Assembly: GCA_016712225.1 (NCBI GenBank)
Contig: JADJRL010000003.1
Location: 1,625,501 to 1,689,500 of the forward strand
Origin: Candidatus Defluviibacterium haderslevense
GTDB taxonomy: Bacteria; Bacteroidota; Bacteroidia; Chitinophagales; Saprospiraceae
Length of the DNA stretch: 64,000 nt
Reading direction: 5' to 3'
This document shows positions 35,330-45,912 of the stretch, piece after piece. A model generated the notes under the pieces. That model had not been told where the DNA came from, searched no databases, and worked only from the letters and a program-made list of their open reading frames with translations. Every line of letters begins with the position of its first letter. The stretch's first letter is position 1. Position numbers and translations under genes: made by a program.

Positions 35330-36196
35330 TTATGTCATTCTCAAGAGCTTCATTAAATATTCACCATAAATACTTTTTTTAAGTTTTTCGGCTTCACGAC
35401 TAAGACCTTCACGATCTATATAGTTCATTAGATAGGCCACCTCTTCAATACAACCAATTTTAAGTCCTTGACGTTCCTCAATAACTTGGATGAATTGGGA
35501 TGCCTGCATTAACGATTCATGAGTTCCCGTATCCAACCAAGCAACGCCTCTTCCCAAAACTCCAACCTTAAGTTTTCCTAATTTCAAATAATGTAAATTG
35601 ACATCAGTAATTTCATATTCACCTCTAGGTGAAGGTTTTAATTGCTCAGCTATAGAAATGACTTGATTGTCATAAAAGTAAATTCCCGGAACTGCAAAGT
35701 TTGATTTAGGATTTGAAGGTTTTTCTTCAATTGATTTGGCATTTAGGTCTCCATCAAACTCGACCACACCATATCTTTCCGGATCAGCAACTGGGTAAGC
35801 AAAAACTATACCTCCATCCGGATTAGTACTTTCTCGAAGCAGATCCGGCACCTTGTGTCCGTAGAATAAATTATCTCCTAAAATTAGACAAACGGAATCA
35901 TCTCCAATAAATTCTTTTCCAATCACAAAAGCTTGGGCTAATCCATTTGCTACAGCTTGTTCTTTGTAAACAATCGATATACCAATTTGAGAACCATCAC
36001 CTAATAATGCTTCAAACATGGGTAAATCTCGTGGTGTAGAAATAATCAATATATCCTTAATACCAGCCAACATAAGGGTCGATAATGGATAGTAGATCAT
36101 TGGTTTGTCATATATAGGCATGAGTTGTTTACTCATCGCTAAAGTCAAAGGATAGAGTCTTGTTCCCTGGCCTCCCGCTAAAATAATTCCTTTCAT
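35330..36196 (-). CDS. rfbA: Glucose-1-phosphate thymidylyltransferase
   Basis: Cytosolic enzyme that makes dTDP-glucose from dTTP and glucose-1-phosphate, the first step of dTDP-rhamnose synthesis. The nucleotide-binding GGQGTRLYPLTLAMSKQL and DKPMIYYPLSTLMLAGI, then EYEITDVN and GRGVAWLDTGTHESLMQA, identify it. Length 288 is normal. The rest of the rml genes are not in the window, so this copy is isolated. Confidence 0.96.
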   Translation of the reverse strand: MKGIILAGGQGTRLYPLTLAMSKQLMPIYDKPMIYYPLSTLMLAGIKDILIISTPRDLPMFEALLGDGSQIGISIVYKEQAVANGLAQAFVIGKEFIGDDSVCLILGDNLFYGHKVPDLLRESTNPDGGIVFAYPVADPERYGVVEFDGDLNAKSIEEKPSNPKSNFAVPGIYFYDNQVISIAEQLKPSPRGEYEITDVNLHYLKLGKLKVGVLGRGVAWLDTGTHESLMQASQFIQVIEERQGLKIGCIEEVAYLMNYIDREGLSREAEKLKKSIYGEYLMKLLRMT

Positions 36197-36293
36197 CTTT
36201 GTAATATTAGTTAACCGGGTTTAGATCCAAATATTGTTTGATTCTATGAACCTTTTAATTTTGCAAAATTAGAAATTAATCTGAGAATTGAGC

Positions 36294-37577
36294 TTAATCT
36301 AAATTATGGGTTTCCTTTTTAGGTGTTATCAGTAAACGTAAAGCTTGGTCATAAAATAAATATCCCCATATCCAATTCAGCATGACAATCAATTTGTTTT
36401 TAACACCTATTAAATAATATATATGTACAAAAAGCCACATGATCCAGGCTACAAATCCACTAAAGTGATATTTTCTAAAATCGACAACGGCTTTATGCCT
36501 TCCTACTGTTGCCATGTTACCTTTATCGAAATATTTAAAACCAATTGCTTTAGAACCTTTTGATATTAAATGTGCTGCTAACCAATTTGCTTGTTGAAGT
36601 GCACCAGGAGCTACTTGAGGATGACCTTCAGGATAATCTTCAGTTTTCATGCAAGCAATATCGCCAATGGCGTAAATATTTGTATCTCCAACGACCTGAC
36701 AAAATTGATTGACCTCAATTCTTCCACCAATTGTTATGCTTTCAGATGGAATTCCAGGAATAGTCGCAGCCACAACACCAGCTGCCCAAATTACTTTATT
36801 TGCTTTGAGAATTTCACCATTTTGTAAATACACTAAGCCATCATCTATTTTTTGAACACGTTGGGATAAATGTAAATGAACACCTAGATGAATTAAATAT
36901 TGCTTTGCTTTTTCAGAAGAAGGAGCAGACATATTTGCAAGCAATCGATCAGGACTACTCACTAAATGAATATTCATCTGTGATGAATCCAAATCTGGGT
37001 AATCTTTAGGTAAAATATGTAATTTCATTTCTGCTAAGGCACCAGCCAATTCTACTCCAGTAGGTCCACCGCCCACAATAACAATATCTAAAAGTGGAGA
37101 TATGTCAGTGCCAGCAAATGACATTACAGCCGTCTCTAAATCTCGAAGTATACAGTTTCTTAAAAATAATGATTCAGCTACTGACTTAAGTGGAATTGTA
37201 TTTTTTTCAAAATTTTTGTTATCATAATAATTTGTTTTAGCCCCCATCGCTAATACTAAAATATCATATCGAATAACTCCCATACTCGATTCAATTTGTT
37301 TTTGCGCCGGGATAATTCTGCTCACCTCAGCAACTCTAACAAAAAAATCTTTTTCATTTTGAAAACTTCTCCGCAACGGAAAACAGATAGAACTGGGCTC
37401 TAAACCAGACATGGCAACTTGATAATAAAGCGGTTGAAATTGATGATAATTATTCCTATCTAACAAAACAATTTGAAATCCTTTTCCTGATAGTTTTTTT
37501 GCCAAACAAAATCCAGCAAAACCAGCTCCAACAATAACGATTCTTGGATCAGAACTTTCAGGAATATTTAATGGCAT
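36294..37577 (-). CDS. ndh: Type II NADH dehydrogenase (NDH-2)
   Basis: Single-subunit, non-proton-pumping NADH:quinone oxidoreductase. Two Rossmann motifs are visible: GAGFAGFCLAKKL near the N-terminus and IVGGGPTGVELAGALAEM in the middle, with IWAAGVVA and the C-terminal hydrophobic anchor (about 370-410). It bypasses complex I and avoids proton pumping. The window also encodes complex I, so both routes are available. Single-gene unit. Confidence 0.9.
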   Translation of the reverse strand: MPLNIPESSDPRIVIVGAGFAGFCLAKKLSGKGFQIVLLDRNNYHQFQPLYYQVAMSGLEPSSICFPLRRSFQNEKDFFVRVAEVSRIIPAQKQIESSMGVIRYDILVLAMGAKTNYYDNKNFEKNTIPLKSVAESLFLRNCILRDLETAVMSFAGTDISPLLDIVIVGGGPTGVELAGALAEMKLHILPKDYPDLDSSQMNIHLVSSPDRLLANMSAPSSEKAKQYLIHLGVHLHLSQRVQKIDDGLVYLQNGEILKANKVIWAAGVVAATIPGIPSESITIGGRIEVNQFCQVVGDTNIYAIGDIACMKTEDYPEGHPQVAPGALQQANWLAAHLISKGSKAIGFKYFDKGNMATVGRHKAVVDFRKYHFSGFVAWIMWLFVHIYYLIGVKNKLIVMLNWIWGYLFYDQALRLLITPKKETHNLD

Positions 37578-38019
37578 ACAGAGTAATCATTAAAGGATTA
37601 AAGAAGAACAAGTAATATGAATAATGGTTTTAGTAATTAGTGAACAATAATTAATAACCCCAAAAAAGCTTAATTAAAGTAGACGGTCATTTATAGATTT
37701 CGTTTACAATTCAATGAATGTTCAACTAGATTAATGTTAAAAAATTTTGAAATTTTTTAGGAGCATTACAACATGAAACCTTATTAAATATTAAAAGTGA
37801 TATTTTAAGATTTAATTGAAGATTTTAGAATTGTTCCTATATGCAGATTGAATAAGTATTTGACAATAGTTGATAATTAAAGAAATATTTTAAGATTATT
37901 AATTGAAAAAATAGCCTAAAAAAAACAATGAACTCCAATGAATTATTTTCAACAAATTAATAATTGGGTATTAAAATAAACCTAATATTATTTTTACAAA
38001 TTATTTCTTGATTTAATTT
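37578..38019. other. Intergenic, no gene seen
   Basis: 442 bp of AT-rich sequence between two minus-strand genes; no coding frame, hairpin or repeat that I can support. Confidence 0.5.
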
Positions 38020-39240
38020 TTAATATCCTTTGATTCTGTTCCAAAATTGTATTAATTCGGCTCTGGATTGAACCGGTCTATCTCGTTCTGAACTTACTTG
38101 TATTTCATTACCTTTTTTGACTAAATTAAAGTGAAAAATATAATCTTTTGGTCGATCAAAACGAAATGAAAATGTACCATAACGCAAGTCATTATACTGT
38201 ATTTTATCATTACCCATATCCATAGCATTATAATAATCAGCACTGAACCAAGTTAGTATTTGAAGGCTTTTTTGTTGAATATAAGGAGCTAATAATTTTT
38301 TATTCTGATCTATTCTGTATATCGAATCTATTTTAGCTTCTTTGTCAAAAATAGAATAATAACCGCAATAATAACTAGTATCTTTTTTAGCAATCGCAAA
38401 CCATAAGATGTTATTTAAAATGGTTGGACAAGACATTGATTTGTCAACTTGGATCTGTTGTTTTTCCAGGCTCATTTTCATAACTTGGTCTACATGATTT
38501 TTAGTAATTAATGTACCCATCATATATGCTGAGCTAACACAAATTCCAATCCAGTTAATTTGAGAACGTCTTCGATCGGATTTATCAAAAAGTCCACAAG
38601 CAATTACTGTTCCCAAAAAAGGAAGTGTATAGATTGGATCCAGAATGGCGATGTTGGAAATAGCAACTCTATAATTTGAGAAGGGCCAAAAAAGTTGAGT
38701 TCCAAAGGTGGTTAATGCATCTAATAGTGGATGTGTTACAATAGATAAAAAAAACAGTCCCGTCCATTCAAAATAACTTGCCGATGGAGCATCTTGATTT
38801 TTACATACATAATTATTGTATATCGTCTTTATTAGAAAGAATAATCCAATAATCAATAATATAGGAACAAAAATTCCATTCCATTGAACCAGATAAATGA
38901 CCAAAAATGAAAGAATCCCAGCAATAGCAATAAACAAAAGAGAAGCTAATACAAAACTAATTTTCTTGTAATAGGGATTGTTATAAATTCCAGATTTATA
39001 AAATTTTAGTACCAACCAGGATAAAAGAAAAGGCATTAAACCAGCAAACAGTAAGGAATGCATTGGTCCTCTGTGGAAGGCTAGTGAATCCAATTCTCCC
39101 ATAAAAAAATTGGCCATCACATCTAAATCTGGAATAGTTCCAGCAACAGCACCCCAAACAAGGGCCTTATTTCCAATTTTTTTTCCAAGAACTGCTTCTC
39201 CACAGGCAGCCCCTAAAACCATTTGAGTAATTGAATCCAC
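38020..39240 (-). CDS. YdjM/DUF457-type membrane-bound metal-dependent hydrolase
   Basis: Inner-membrane protein of the YdjM (LexA-binding, DUF457) family: starts MDSITQMVLGAACGEAVLG, and has the metal site GTIPDLDVM with HRGPMHSLLF and THPLLDALTTFGTQLFWPF. Several hydrophobic segments fill the first 240 residues; the last 150 form a soluble domain of unknown role. Family function is poorly defined. Two bases after the unknown gene at 39243. Confidence 0.82.
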   Translation of the reverse strand: MDSITQMVLGAACGEAVLGKKIGNKALVWGAVAGTIPDLDVMANFFMGELDSLAFHRGPMHSLLFAGLMPFLLSWLVLKFYKSGIYNNPYYKKISFVLASLLFIAIAGILSFLVIYLVQWNGIFVPILLIIGLFFLIKTIYNNYVCKNQDAPSASYFEWTGLFFLSIVTHPLLDALTTFGTQLFWPFSNYRVAISNIAILDPIYTLPFLGTVIACGLFDKSDRRRSQINWIGICVSSAYMMGTLITKNHVDQVMKMSLEKQQIQVDKSMSCPTILNNILWFAIAKKDTSYYCGYYSIFDKEAKIDSIYRIDQNKKLLAPYIQQKSLQILTWFSADYYNAMDMGNDKIQYNDLRYGTFSFRFDRPKDYIFHFNLVKKGNEIQVSSERDRPVQSRAELIQFWNRIKGY

Positions 39241-39242
39241 AA

Positions 39243-40196
39243 TTAAATTTTAATCATTAAATTATCGCTATAAACACTCAATATATGGAATTGGTTGTTA
39301 TTGAATTCTCCTAGAAAAAGCGTATTTGGATTGGATGACCATGCCAACAAAGACCAAAGAGAATCTCCATGTGTTTTTAATGGTAATAGATCCTTGTTAT
39401 CGTCCATTAAATACCAAACATGATTCAATTCAATAATTGAACAATGACTTAATATACAGGGTACCATTTTTAACCATGGATTTAGTGAAATTGCATAATT
39501 GTACTGAGTCAAGAAAGTAGAGATCGTATACCGAGGATAAGGTAAATTTTCGGTTATTGTATGAAAGGTTTCTGGAATTTCTGTAACTCTTAAAGGAACA
39601 GTTCCAGGATAGAAATGTACATCACCAAGATACATTTTTCCCATTATGAATGAACGGAGTTTAGTAAATTTATTAACTTGAAAATCTAATAGTAAAGCAA
39701 ACTTTTTATATTGGATGCCATAAAACCAATTTCTTGCAATCTGGATATGTTCTTCCTTTTCATTTATTGTACCTAAATAAACCCATTGATCAGTTATTGG
39801 AATCGAGTGACTTTTAATATCCGTTTTTTTAATAGGTACGCCAACAAAACTCAATAGGTCTTCTTGCTTATTAGCATCCCAGATCTCAAATTTTTTAAAA
39901 GATTGACATAACAAATATAGTTCACCCATTTCTTGCGCTACAACATCTATCCAATCACTTTCATGTATTATTTTTTCCGGAAGAATGCGAATTTTACGCG
40001 CTATGGCGGGTAATCCGTAATCAACCATACGCGTAGAAATTTCAATTAAACGATGTTGATCCTTTTGTAAAACATCAAACCCTTGTTTAAATAATTGGAT
40101 AATCCATTCTTCTATAATGAGCATTCCCTCATTAATTTTTTTAATTCTCTGTGGATTGTATCTAGTTTGATTTGATGGTTTATCCTGCAGATTCAT
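39243..40196 (-). CDS. Uncharacterised protein, 317 residues
   Basis: No family firmly recognised. The N-terminal third is helical and reads like the helical segment of proteins that accompany SWIM zinc-finger proteins (IIEEWIIQLFKQGFDVLQKD, STRMVDYGLPAIARKI). A WIDVVAQEMGELYLLCQSF helix follows, then a beta-rich rest with many aromatics. No Cys-rich SWIM motif is present. Sandwiched between rnc (6 bp) and the membrane hydrolase (2 bp), so part of that operon. Confidence 0.55.
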   Translation of the reverse strand: MNLQDKPSNQTRYNPQRIKKINEGMLIIEEWIIQLFKQGFDVLQKDQHRLIEISTRMVDYGLPAIARKIRILPEKIIHESDWIDVVAQEMGELYLLCQSFKKFEIWDANKQEDLLSFVGVPIKKTDIKSHSIPITDQWVYLGTINEKEEHIQIARNWFYGIQYKKFALLLDFQVNKFTKLRSFIMGKMYLGDVHFYPGTVPLRVTEIPETFHTITENLPYPRYTISTFLTQYNYAISLNPWLKMVPCILSHCSIIELNHVWYLMDDNKDLLPLKTHGDSLWSLLAWSSNPNTLFLGEFNNNQFHILSVYSDNLMIKI

Positions 40197-40202
40197 AAGA
40201 AA

Positions 40203-40958
40203 CTACTCTGGTGGGGTAATACCTAATTGAGTTATAGCAATTTCTGATGCAACCTGTTCTGCGTTTTTTTTATTAAAATCTTCTGCTGTTGCTATTTCAA
40301 TTCCATTAATAAAAACACCAATTTTAAATCGGTCTCTTTTATCTGTTTTGAATTTAGAAATAACTCTAAAATCAATTTCTTTGGTATTTTTTTGACACCA
40401 CTCTAATAGTTGGCTTTTAAAATTATCATCATACAATTCCAGATGATTCATATCAACATATTTGCGAACTATTTCTTTTAAGAGATAATTTCTGGTAAAG
40501 TCAAAACCTTTTTCTAAATAAATTGCACCAATTAAAGCCTCCAATGCATTTCCAAGCATGGATTGGGAAATAGCTGTTTGATTAAATTCCATCATTAGGT
40601 GGTCAAGTCCCATTTTTTCAGCTAAATAGTTAAGCATTTTACGCTTTACTATTTTAGACCTCATTTTAGTCAAAAATCCTTCATTGGCACTTGGATATTT
40701 TTTAAACAGATATTCAGCGATTACAAAACTGAGCAGGGCATCACCTAAGTATTCAAGTCTTTCATTGGATTGAAAAATACTGGTTTTTTCATTTCCCTGA
40801 TTATTGATGGTAGATTTGTGATAGAAAGCAACTTTAAAGAGATGTAAATTGGAAGGAGTAAAGCCTAGAACATGATGTAAACGCTGAACAAAAAATTTAT
40901 CTTTCGAAAAAAATTTATGGTTTGCTTTTTTAAATAGTCTAAAAATGGGTCCTAACAT
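40203..40958 (-). CDS. rnc: Ribonuclease III
   Basis: Double-strand-specific endoribonuclease for rRNA maturation and antisense RNA turnover. Catalytic signature ERLEYLGDALLSFVIAEYLF is present, with an N-terminal nuclease domain and a C-terminal dsRNA-binding domain (about 175-245). 251 residues. Overlaps the end of fabF by 7 bp, which fits coupled translation in the acpP-fabF-rnc order common in Bacteroidota. Confidence 0.96.
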   Translation of the reverse strand: MLGPIFRLFKKANHKFFSKDKFFVQRLHHVLGFTPSNLHLFKVAFYHKSTINNQGNEKTSIFQSNERLEYLGDALLSFVIAEYLFKKYPSANEGFLTKMRSKIVKRKMLNYLAEKMGLDHLMMEFNQTAISQSMLGNALEALIGAIYLEKGFDFTRNYLLKEIVRKYVDMNHLELYDDNFKSQLLEWCQKNTKEIDFRVISKFKTDKRDRFKIGVFINGIEIATAEDFNKKNAEQVASEIAITQLGITPPE

Positions 40959-42193
40959 CTTTTAAATATCACTGAACTATTATGACCACCAAATCCAAAA
41001 GTGTTACTGATAAAAGCATTAATCACTTTTTCTTGAGCCTCATTGAAAGTAAAATTAAGTTTTGGGTCAAGTGCCGGATCATCAGTAACATGATTAATTG
41101 TAGGAGGGACAAAATGATGATTCATTCCCAATATTCCTGCAATACTCTCAATAGCTCCTGCTGCTCCTAATAAGTGACCAGTCATGGATTTGGTTGAGCT
41201 AATATTTAATTTATAAACATCTTCACCAAAAACATGCTGAATGGCCTTTACTTCTGCAATATCTCCCAAAGGAGTAGATGTACCATGTGTATTGATATAG
41301 TCTATTTGATCCGGATTCATATTAGCTTCCTCAAGTGCTAATTCCATTGCAGCTTTTGCTCCAATGCCATCAGGGTGAGGAGCAGTAATATGGTATGCGT
41401 CTGCAGAAAGGCCGGTTCCAACAATTTCTGCATAGATTTTAGCACCCCTTGCTTTAGCATGTTCATATTCTTCTAAAATTAGAGCTCCGGCACCTTCTCC
41501 TAATACAAAACCGTCCCGATCTCGATCATATGGTCTTGAAGCAGTAGAAAAATCATCATTCCTTTCAGAAAGTGCTTTCATAGAACTAAATCCACCTACA
41601 CCAGCACGGGTTATAGCGGCCTCTGATCCCCCCGTTAATATAAGATTTGCTTTGCCGTACTTAATATAGTCATAAGCATTAGAAATGGCATGACTAGACG
41701 AAGCACAGGCTGAAACGGTGCCATAATTAATGCCCATCAAACCGTATTTTATAGAAATATGGCCAGGAGCAATATCGGATATTAACTTTGGAATTAGAAA
41801 CGGACTATATCTGGGAGGACCAGTTAGTAATGCAGCCTCTGAAATATCAGTTTCTAAGGTATAAAAACCACCAATCCCACTTCCCCAAATAACCCCAAAT
41901 TTCATGCGATTCACTTTTTCTAACTCAATTCCGGAATCTTTCATCGCTTCTTCGGCTACAACTAAAGCGTATTGAGCAAAAGGATCTAGCTTTCTGGCTT
42001 CTTTACGATCTAAGAAATCTTCAGGATTAAAGTTTTTAAGTTCACAAGCAAATCGGGTTTTAAATAAAGAAGCATCGAATCTAGTAATGAGTCCTGCACC
42101 TGAAATACCATGCTGCAAGCCATTTAAGAAATCTTGCTGATTATTGCCAATCGGTGATAAAACACCAATACCTGTAACAACTACACGTCTCAT
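40952..42193 (-). CDS. fabF: 3-oxoacyl-ACP synthase II
   Basis: Condensing enzyme that elongates acyl-ACP with malonyl-ACP in fatty acid synthesis. The nucleophile Cys163 in SACASSSHAISNAYDYI, HGTSTPLGD and KSMTGHLLGAAG supply the Cys-His-His site with the Lys. 413 residues, normal. Lies 89 bp after acpP, its carrier partner, and overlaps rnc. Confidence 0.97.
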   Translation of the reverse strand: MRRVVVTGIGVLSPIGNNQQDFLNGLQHGISGAGLITRFDASLFKTRFACELKNFNPEDFLDRKEARKLDPFAQYALVVAEEAMKDSGIELEKVNRMKFGVIWGSGIGGFYTLETDISEAALLTGPPRYSPFLIPKLISDIAPGHISIKYGLMGINYGTVSACASSSHAISNAYDYIKYGKANLILTGGSEAAITRAGVGGFSSMKALSERNDDFSTASRPYDRDRDGFVLGEGAGALILEEYEHAKARGAKIYAEIVGTGLSADAYHITAPHPDGIGAKAAMELALEEANMNPDQIDYINTHGTSTPLGDIAEVKAIQHVFGEDVYKLNISSTKSMTGHLLGAAGAIESIAGILGMNHHFVPPTINHVTDDPALDPKLNFTFNEAQEKVINAFISNTFGFGGHNSSVIFKRC

Positions 42194-42282
42194 GAACCTA
42201 ATTTATATAACAAAAAATACCATTGAATGTAATTCAATAGTCAAATTTTGATAAAGATACTCCTTTTTTGTAAAAACAGAGC

Positions 42283-42519
42283 CTATTTGCAATTAGCTTC
42301 CAGATATTCTATGGCATTTCCCACAGTCTGGATCTTTTCAGCTTGATCATCTGGAATAGAAGTATCGAATTCTTTTTCAAATTCCATAATGAGTTCTACC
42401 GTATCCAAAGAATCAGCTCCAAGGTCGTTAACAAAGCTAGCTTCATTAGTGACTTCAGCTTCTTCTACCCCAAGCTTATCGATGATAATTTTTTTAACTC
42501 TTTCTGCGATTGTTGACAT
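42283..42519 (-). CDS. acpP: Acyl carrier protein
   Basis: 78-residue acidic carrier for fatty acid synthesis. The phosphopantetheine Ser37 lies in GADSLDTVELIMEFE. Small, highly acidic and predicted all-helical, as in the family. First gene of the acpP-fabF-rnc block; divergent from pyk. Confidence 0.98.
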   Translation of the reverse strand: MSTIAERVKKIIIDKLGVEEAEVTNEASFVNDLGADSLDTVELIMEFEKEFDTSIPDDQAEKIQTVGNAIEYLEANCK

Positions 42520-42670
42520 TTTTAACTTTTTAATTTAAATAGTTGCGCAAAATAACGGAATACCAAACAGATTTTTAGTTTTTTTATTTGGATTATTTTT
42601 ACGCATTGTCTAAACAATTGACAGAGGTTCAAATGTTCCTTCTTTTAAGTATATTTTTAATTTTTTTATT

Positions 42671-44095
42671 ATGATGCATCTAAATACCAAAATAGTGGCT
42701 ACTGTAGGGCCTTCTTGTTCAAGTTTTGAGGCTTTAAGAGACCTTGCTTTGGAGGGTGTTTCGGTCTTTAGGCTTAATTTTTCCCATGGAACACACGAAG
42801 ATCATGCTAAAATTATAGATCATATATGTCAAATAAATAATCAATATGAAGTCCATATTGGGATTATGGCTGACCTTCAAGGGCCTAAATTAAGGATCGG
42901 TCAAATGCATGATAATGGACTTTTGGTCGCCCCAGGAGACATTTTAACCTTTAAAGATGAAAAATGTATAGGGACTAAGGAGCAGATCTATATGAGTTAT
43001 GATTATTTTGCCAGAGATGTAAGACCCGGTGAAAAAATCCTGATTGATGACGGAAAACTGGTCTTTGAGGTGGTAGATACCAATAATACAGATACCGTTC
43101 ACCTCAAATGCTTATATGGAGGAATTTTATCTTCAAATAAAGGAGTTAATTTACCCGACACTGAAGTTAGCCTTCCCTGTCTAACAGAAAAGGACTTAAT
43201 GGACTTAGATTTTATTTTAACCAAACCAGTGAATTGGATCGCATTATCTTTTGTCAGAAAACCAGAAGATGTTGAAGATTTACAAAGTAGGATTGAAAAA
43301 GCAGGCCATTATGCTAAAGTTATAGCAAAGATTGAAAAACCTGAGGCCATTAAAAATATTGACAAAATTATTAAGGTTAGTAATGCCATTATGGTTGCCA
43401 GAGGGGACTTAGGAGTTGAAATGCCTATTGAAAAATTGCCTACGATCCAGAAAATGATCATAAATAAATGCATCCAAAGAGCTAGACCTGTCATTGTGGC
43501 TACCCAGTTAATGGACAGTATGATTAACAATCCCAGTCCGACCAGAGCAGAAGTAACGGATGTGGCTAATGCGGTATTAGACGGGACTGATGCAGTAATG
43601 CTCAGTGCTGAAACTTCGGTTGGAAAACATCCTGTAATCGTAGTGAAAGCTATGAACAAGATCATAGCCGAAGCTGAAGATCACTATAGTTTCCAAACCA
43701 GGAGGCCTAATTCCTCAGATAAATCATCAACCTTTATCAATGATGTAGTTTGTTTTAATGCCGCCAAAACTGCTGAGGATATTGGTGCAAAAGCGATCAT
43801 TGGACTAACCATATCCGGTTATACAGCATTTAAAACTTCATCTTATAGACCTAATTGTCCAATATACATGTTTTCAAGCGCAGCTCATATGCTTGGAACA
43901 TTAAATTTAGTATGGGGTGTTCATTGTTATTTTTATGATAAAATGAGCTCTACGGATGAAACAGTAGAAGATTTGGTTCAAATACTTAAATTCTATGGAA
44001 AACTTTTTCCTGGAGATCTGGTCGTTAATACCGGTAGTATGCCAATTGATAAGAAGCTCAGAACGAACATGTTAAAAGTTACTGAGGTGGAATAA
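42671..44095 (+). CDS. pyk: Pyruvate kinase
   Basis: Glycolytic enzyme that makes ATP and pyruvate from PEP and ADP. Motifs: KIVATVGPSC at the start, NFSHGTHEDH, catalytic AKIEKPEAIKNID, MVARGDLGVE and the allosteric C-terminal domain. 474 residues. Divergent from acpP with a 151-bp gap; TPR gene follows. The MMHLNTK start is adopted. Confidence 0.97.
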   Translation: MMHLNTKIVATVGPSCSSFEALRDLALEGVSVFRLNFSHGTHEDHAKIIDHICQINNQYEVHIGIMADLQGPKLRIGQMHDNGLLVAPGDILTFKDEKCIGTKEQIYMSYDYFARDVRPGEKILIDDGKLVFEVVDTNNTDTVHLKCLYGGILSSNKGVNLPDTEVSLPCLTEKDLMDLDFILTKPVNWIALSFVRKPEDVEDLQSRIEKAGHYAKVIAKIEKPEAIKNIDKIIKVSNAIMVARGDLGVEMPIEKLPTIQKMIINKCIQRARPVIVATQLMDSMINNPSPTRAEVTDVANAVLDGTDAVMLSAETSVGKHPVIVVKAMNKIIAEAEDHYSFQTRRPNSSDKSSTFINDVVCFNAAKTAEDIGAKAIIGLTISGYTAFKTSSYRPNCPIYMFSSAAHMLGTLNLVWGVHCYFYDKMSSTDETVEDLVQILKFYGKLFPGDLVVNTGSMPIDKKLRTNMLKVTEVE

Positions 44096-44217
44096 AATGA
44101 ATTCAAGGTTTAAGCGTTCCTATGTATAGAAAATTGGATATAAGATCTTAAGTTAAATGGTAATCCAAATATTTGAGAACAAGTAACATTTTTGATTTAT
44201 TATTGTAAGTTTATAAT

Positions 44218-45912
44218 TTGATAAAATTGAAACAAAAATACCGTTTTACTTTTTTTTTACTATGTTGCTTATTTTCAAGCACTTGGGTAATTATTTTAGC
44301 ACAGACAACGGATAAAGAATTACAATTTCAATCCTCGCTTATTGATGCATTGAAAGAAGAAAAAATTGGAAATCCTGAAAAAGCTATTGCCATATTAGAA
44401 AAATTAAAATTTGAACCAGAAGTTAAAGCAATTTCTAATTATTATTTATCAAGGTTATACCAATTCAAAGGAAGACATGAAGATGCACTTTTTGCAATTA
44501 ACGAATGCATCAGGGCCGATGGTTCCAATAAATGGTTTAGGATTTATCAAGTCAATTTATTGGAAAAATTGGGTAGATATGATCAAGTGGCCAGTGCCTA
44601 TGAACAATTAATTGATCTTGAATCAAATAATTACGCTTTCTATGAAAATGCATCACTGAATTTTTTAAAGGCTGATAATATAGATCAAGCTTTACGTATA
44701 ATGGAATTGGCACAATCCAAGTTTGGGATATTGCCATCAATAGCTTTAAAAAAAGCAGAATTATTTAGACTGAAGAAAAAGAATAAAAAGGCTATTGAAG
44801 TTTTAGAAGCCTCGATAAAAGATTACCCAACCCATGAAGAATTATATATAACCTTACTTGAATTTTATAAAGAAGAAAAAAGTGTAGACGAAATAAAAGC
44901 GGTTGAACAAAAATTAAAAAAAATAAACCCTTATAGTCCTTATTTTAATGTGAATCATGAAGATGAGCCTTCTCAAATGGATTTATCATCATTAGATGGA
45001 TTAGTTGCCAATCCAAATATCGGAATTGATCAAAAAATTAAAAAGATTATACCTTTCCTAAATGAACTAGCCATTTCAAAAAATGCTAATCTGTTCAATT
45101 CTTTGAAATCAATCTCCCAGAATTTAATTTTAGCCTACCCACATGAAGTTAAAAGTTGGACCTTAGCTGCAGATGTTTGCTTTCATGGAAATCAAATTTC
45201 GGAGGCTATATCAAATTATAAAACAGCTGTTGAAATAGGAAATGTTCCATTTGGCGTTTGGGATAATTTGCTTTTTTGCCTAACCCACAACAATCAATGG
45301 ATATCTTTATTCAAATATGCTAATCTAGCATTAGATCAATTTCCAAACCAAAGTTATCCATATTATGCATTAGCCACATCTAATCTACATCTACAACAAT
45401 ACGATGATGCAATATCCAATGTAAATCAAGTATTGGTAATGAATAAAAACAATACCAATATGAGGAGAGCGGCAATAATACTACAAGCTCAAATTTATGA
45501 AGCTCTTGGAGATTTAAAAAACAGTAACCTAAAATGGACTCAAGCCATGGAGATCATTCCTAACGATTTAAGTATCATTGAATACTGCACTTCTTCCAAA
45601 ACGAATAAAGAATTGGTATCCAAAGAAATTTTACAAAAAGCCTTTGAGACCAAGCAAATGCCTGAATACATTAAACATTATAAGTTAGCTCAGATTAATT
45701 ATAATATGAAGGACTATTTGATGGCTAAAGATAACATATTACTATCTTTAGGGAATACTTTAGCACATATCCCAGAAATATTAGAATTAGCCGCACAAAT
45801 TGATTTGAACTTAAATCAAAAAGATCAAGCCTTAAAATATTTGCAGGAAGCTGAATCATTAAGTGAACAAAAAGATTATTACAAAAAGTTGATTCAAAAA
45901 TTGGAAGGATGA
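44218..45912 (+). CDS. TPR-repeat protein, envelope-associated operon
   Basis: 564 residues: N-terminal signal or anchor (about 10-30), then a long array of tetratricopeptide repeats (for instance DALFAINECIRADGSNKW, EAISNYKTAVEIGN, QYDDAISNVNQVLVMN). A TTG is the probable start; no in-frame ATG fits the signal sequence. The stop overlaps the DUF4292 gene (ATGA). A TPR/DUF4292/EnvC-like set is conserved in Bacteroidota, suggesting an outer-membrane or cell-wall role that is not known in detail. Confidence 0.8.
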   Translation: MIKLKQKYRFTFFLLCCLFSSTWVIILAQTTDKELQFQSSLIDALKEEKIGNPEKAIAILEKLKFEPEVKAISNYYLSRLYQFKGRHEDALFAINECIRADGSNKWFRIYQVNLLEKLGRYDQVASAYEQLIDLESNNYAFYENASLNFLKADNIDQALRIMELAQSKFGILPSIALKKAELFRLKKKNKKAIEVLEASIKDYPTHEELYITLLEFYKEEKSVDEIKAVEQKLKKINPYSPYFNVNHEDEPSQMDLSSLDGLVANPNIGIDQKIKKIIPFLNELAISKNANLFNSLKSISQNLILAYPHEVKSWTLAADVCFHGNQISEAISNYKTAVEIGNVPFGVWDNLLFCLTHNNQWISLFKYANLALDQFPNQSYPYYALATSNLHLQQYDDAISNVNQVLVMNKNNTNMRRAAIILQAQIYEALGDLKNSNLKWTQAMEIIPNDLSIIEYCTSSKTNKELVSKEILQKAFETKQMPEYIKHYKLAQINYNMKDYLMAKDNILLSLGNTLAHIPEILELAAQIDLNLNQKDQALKYLQEAESLSEQKDYYKKLIQKLEG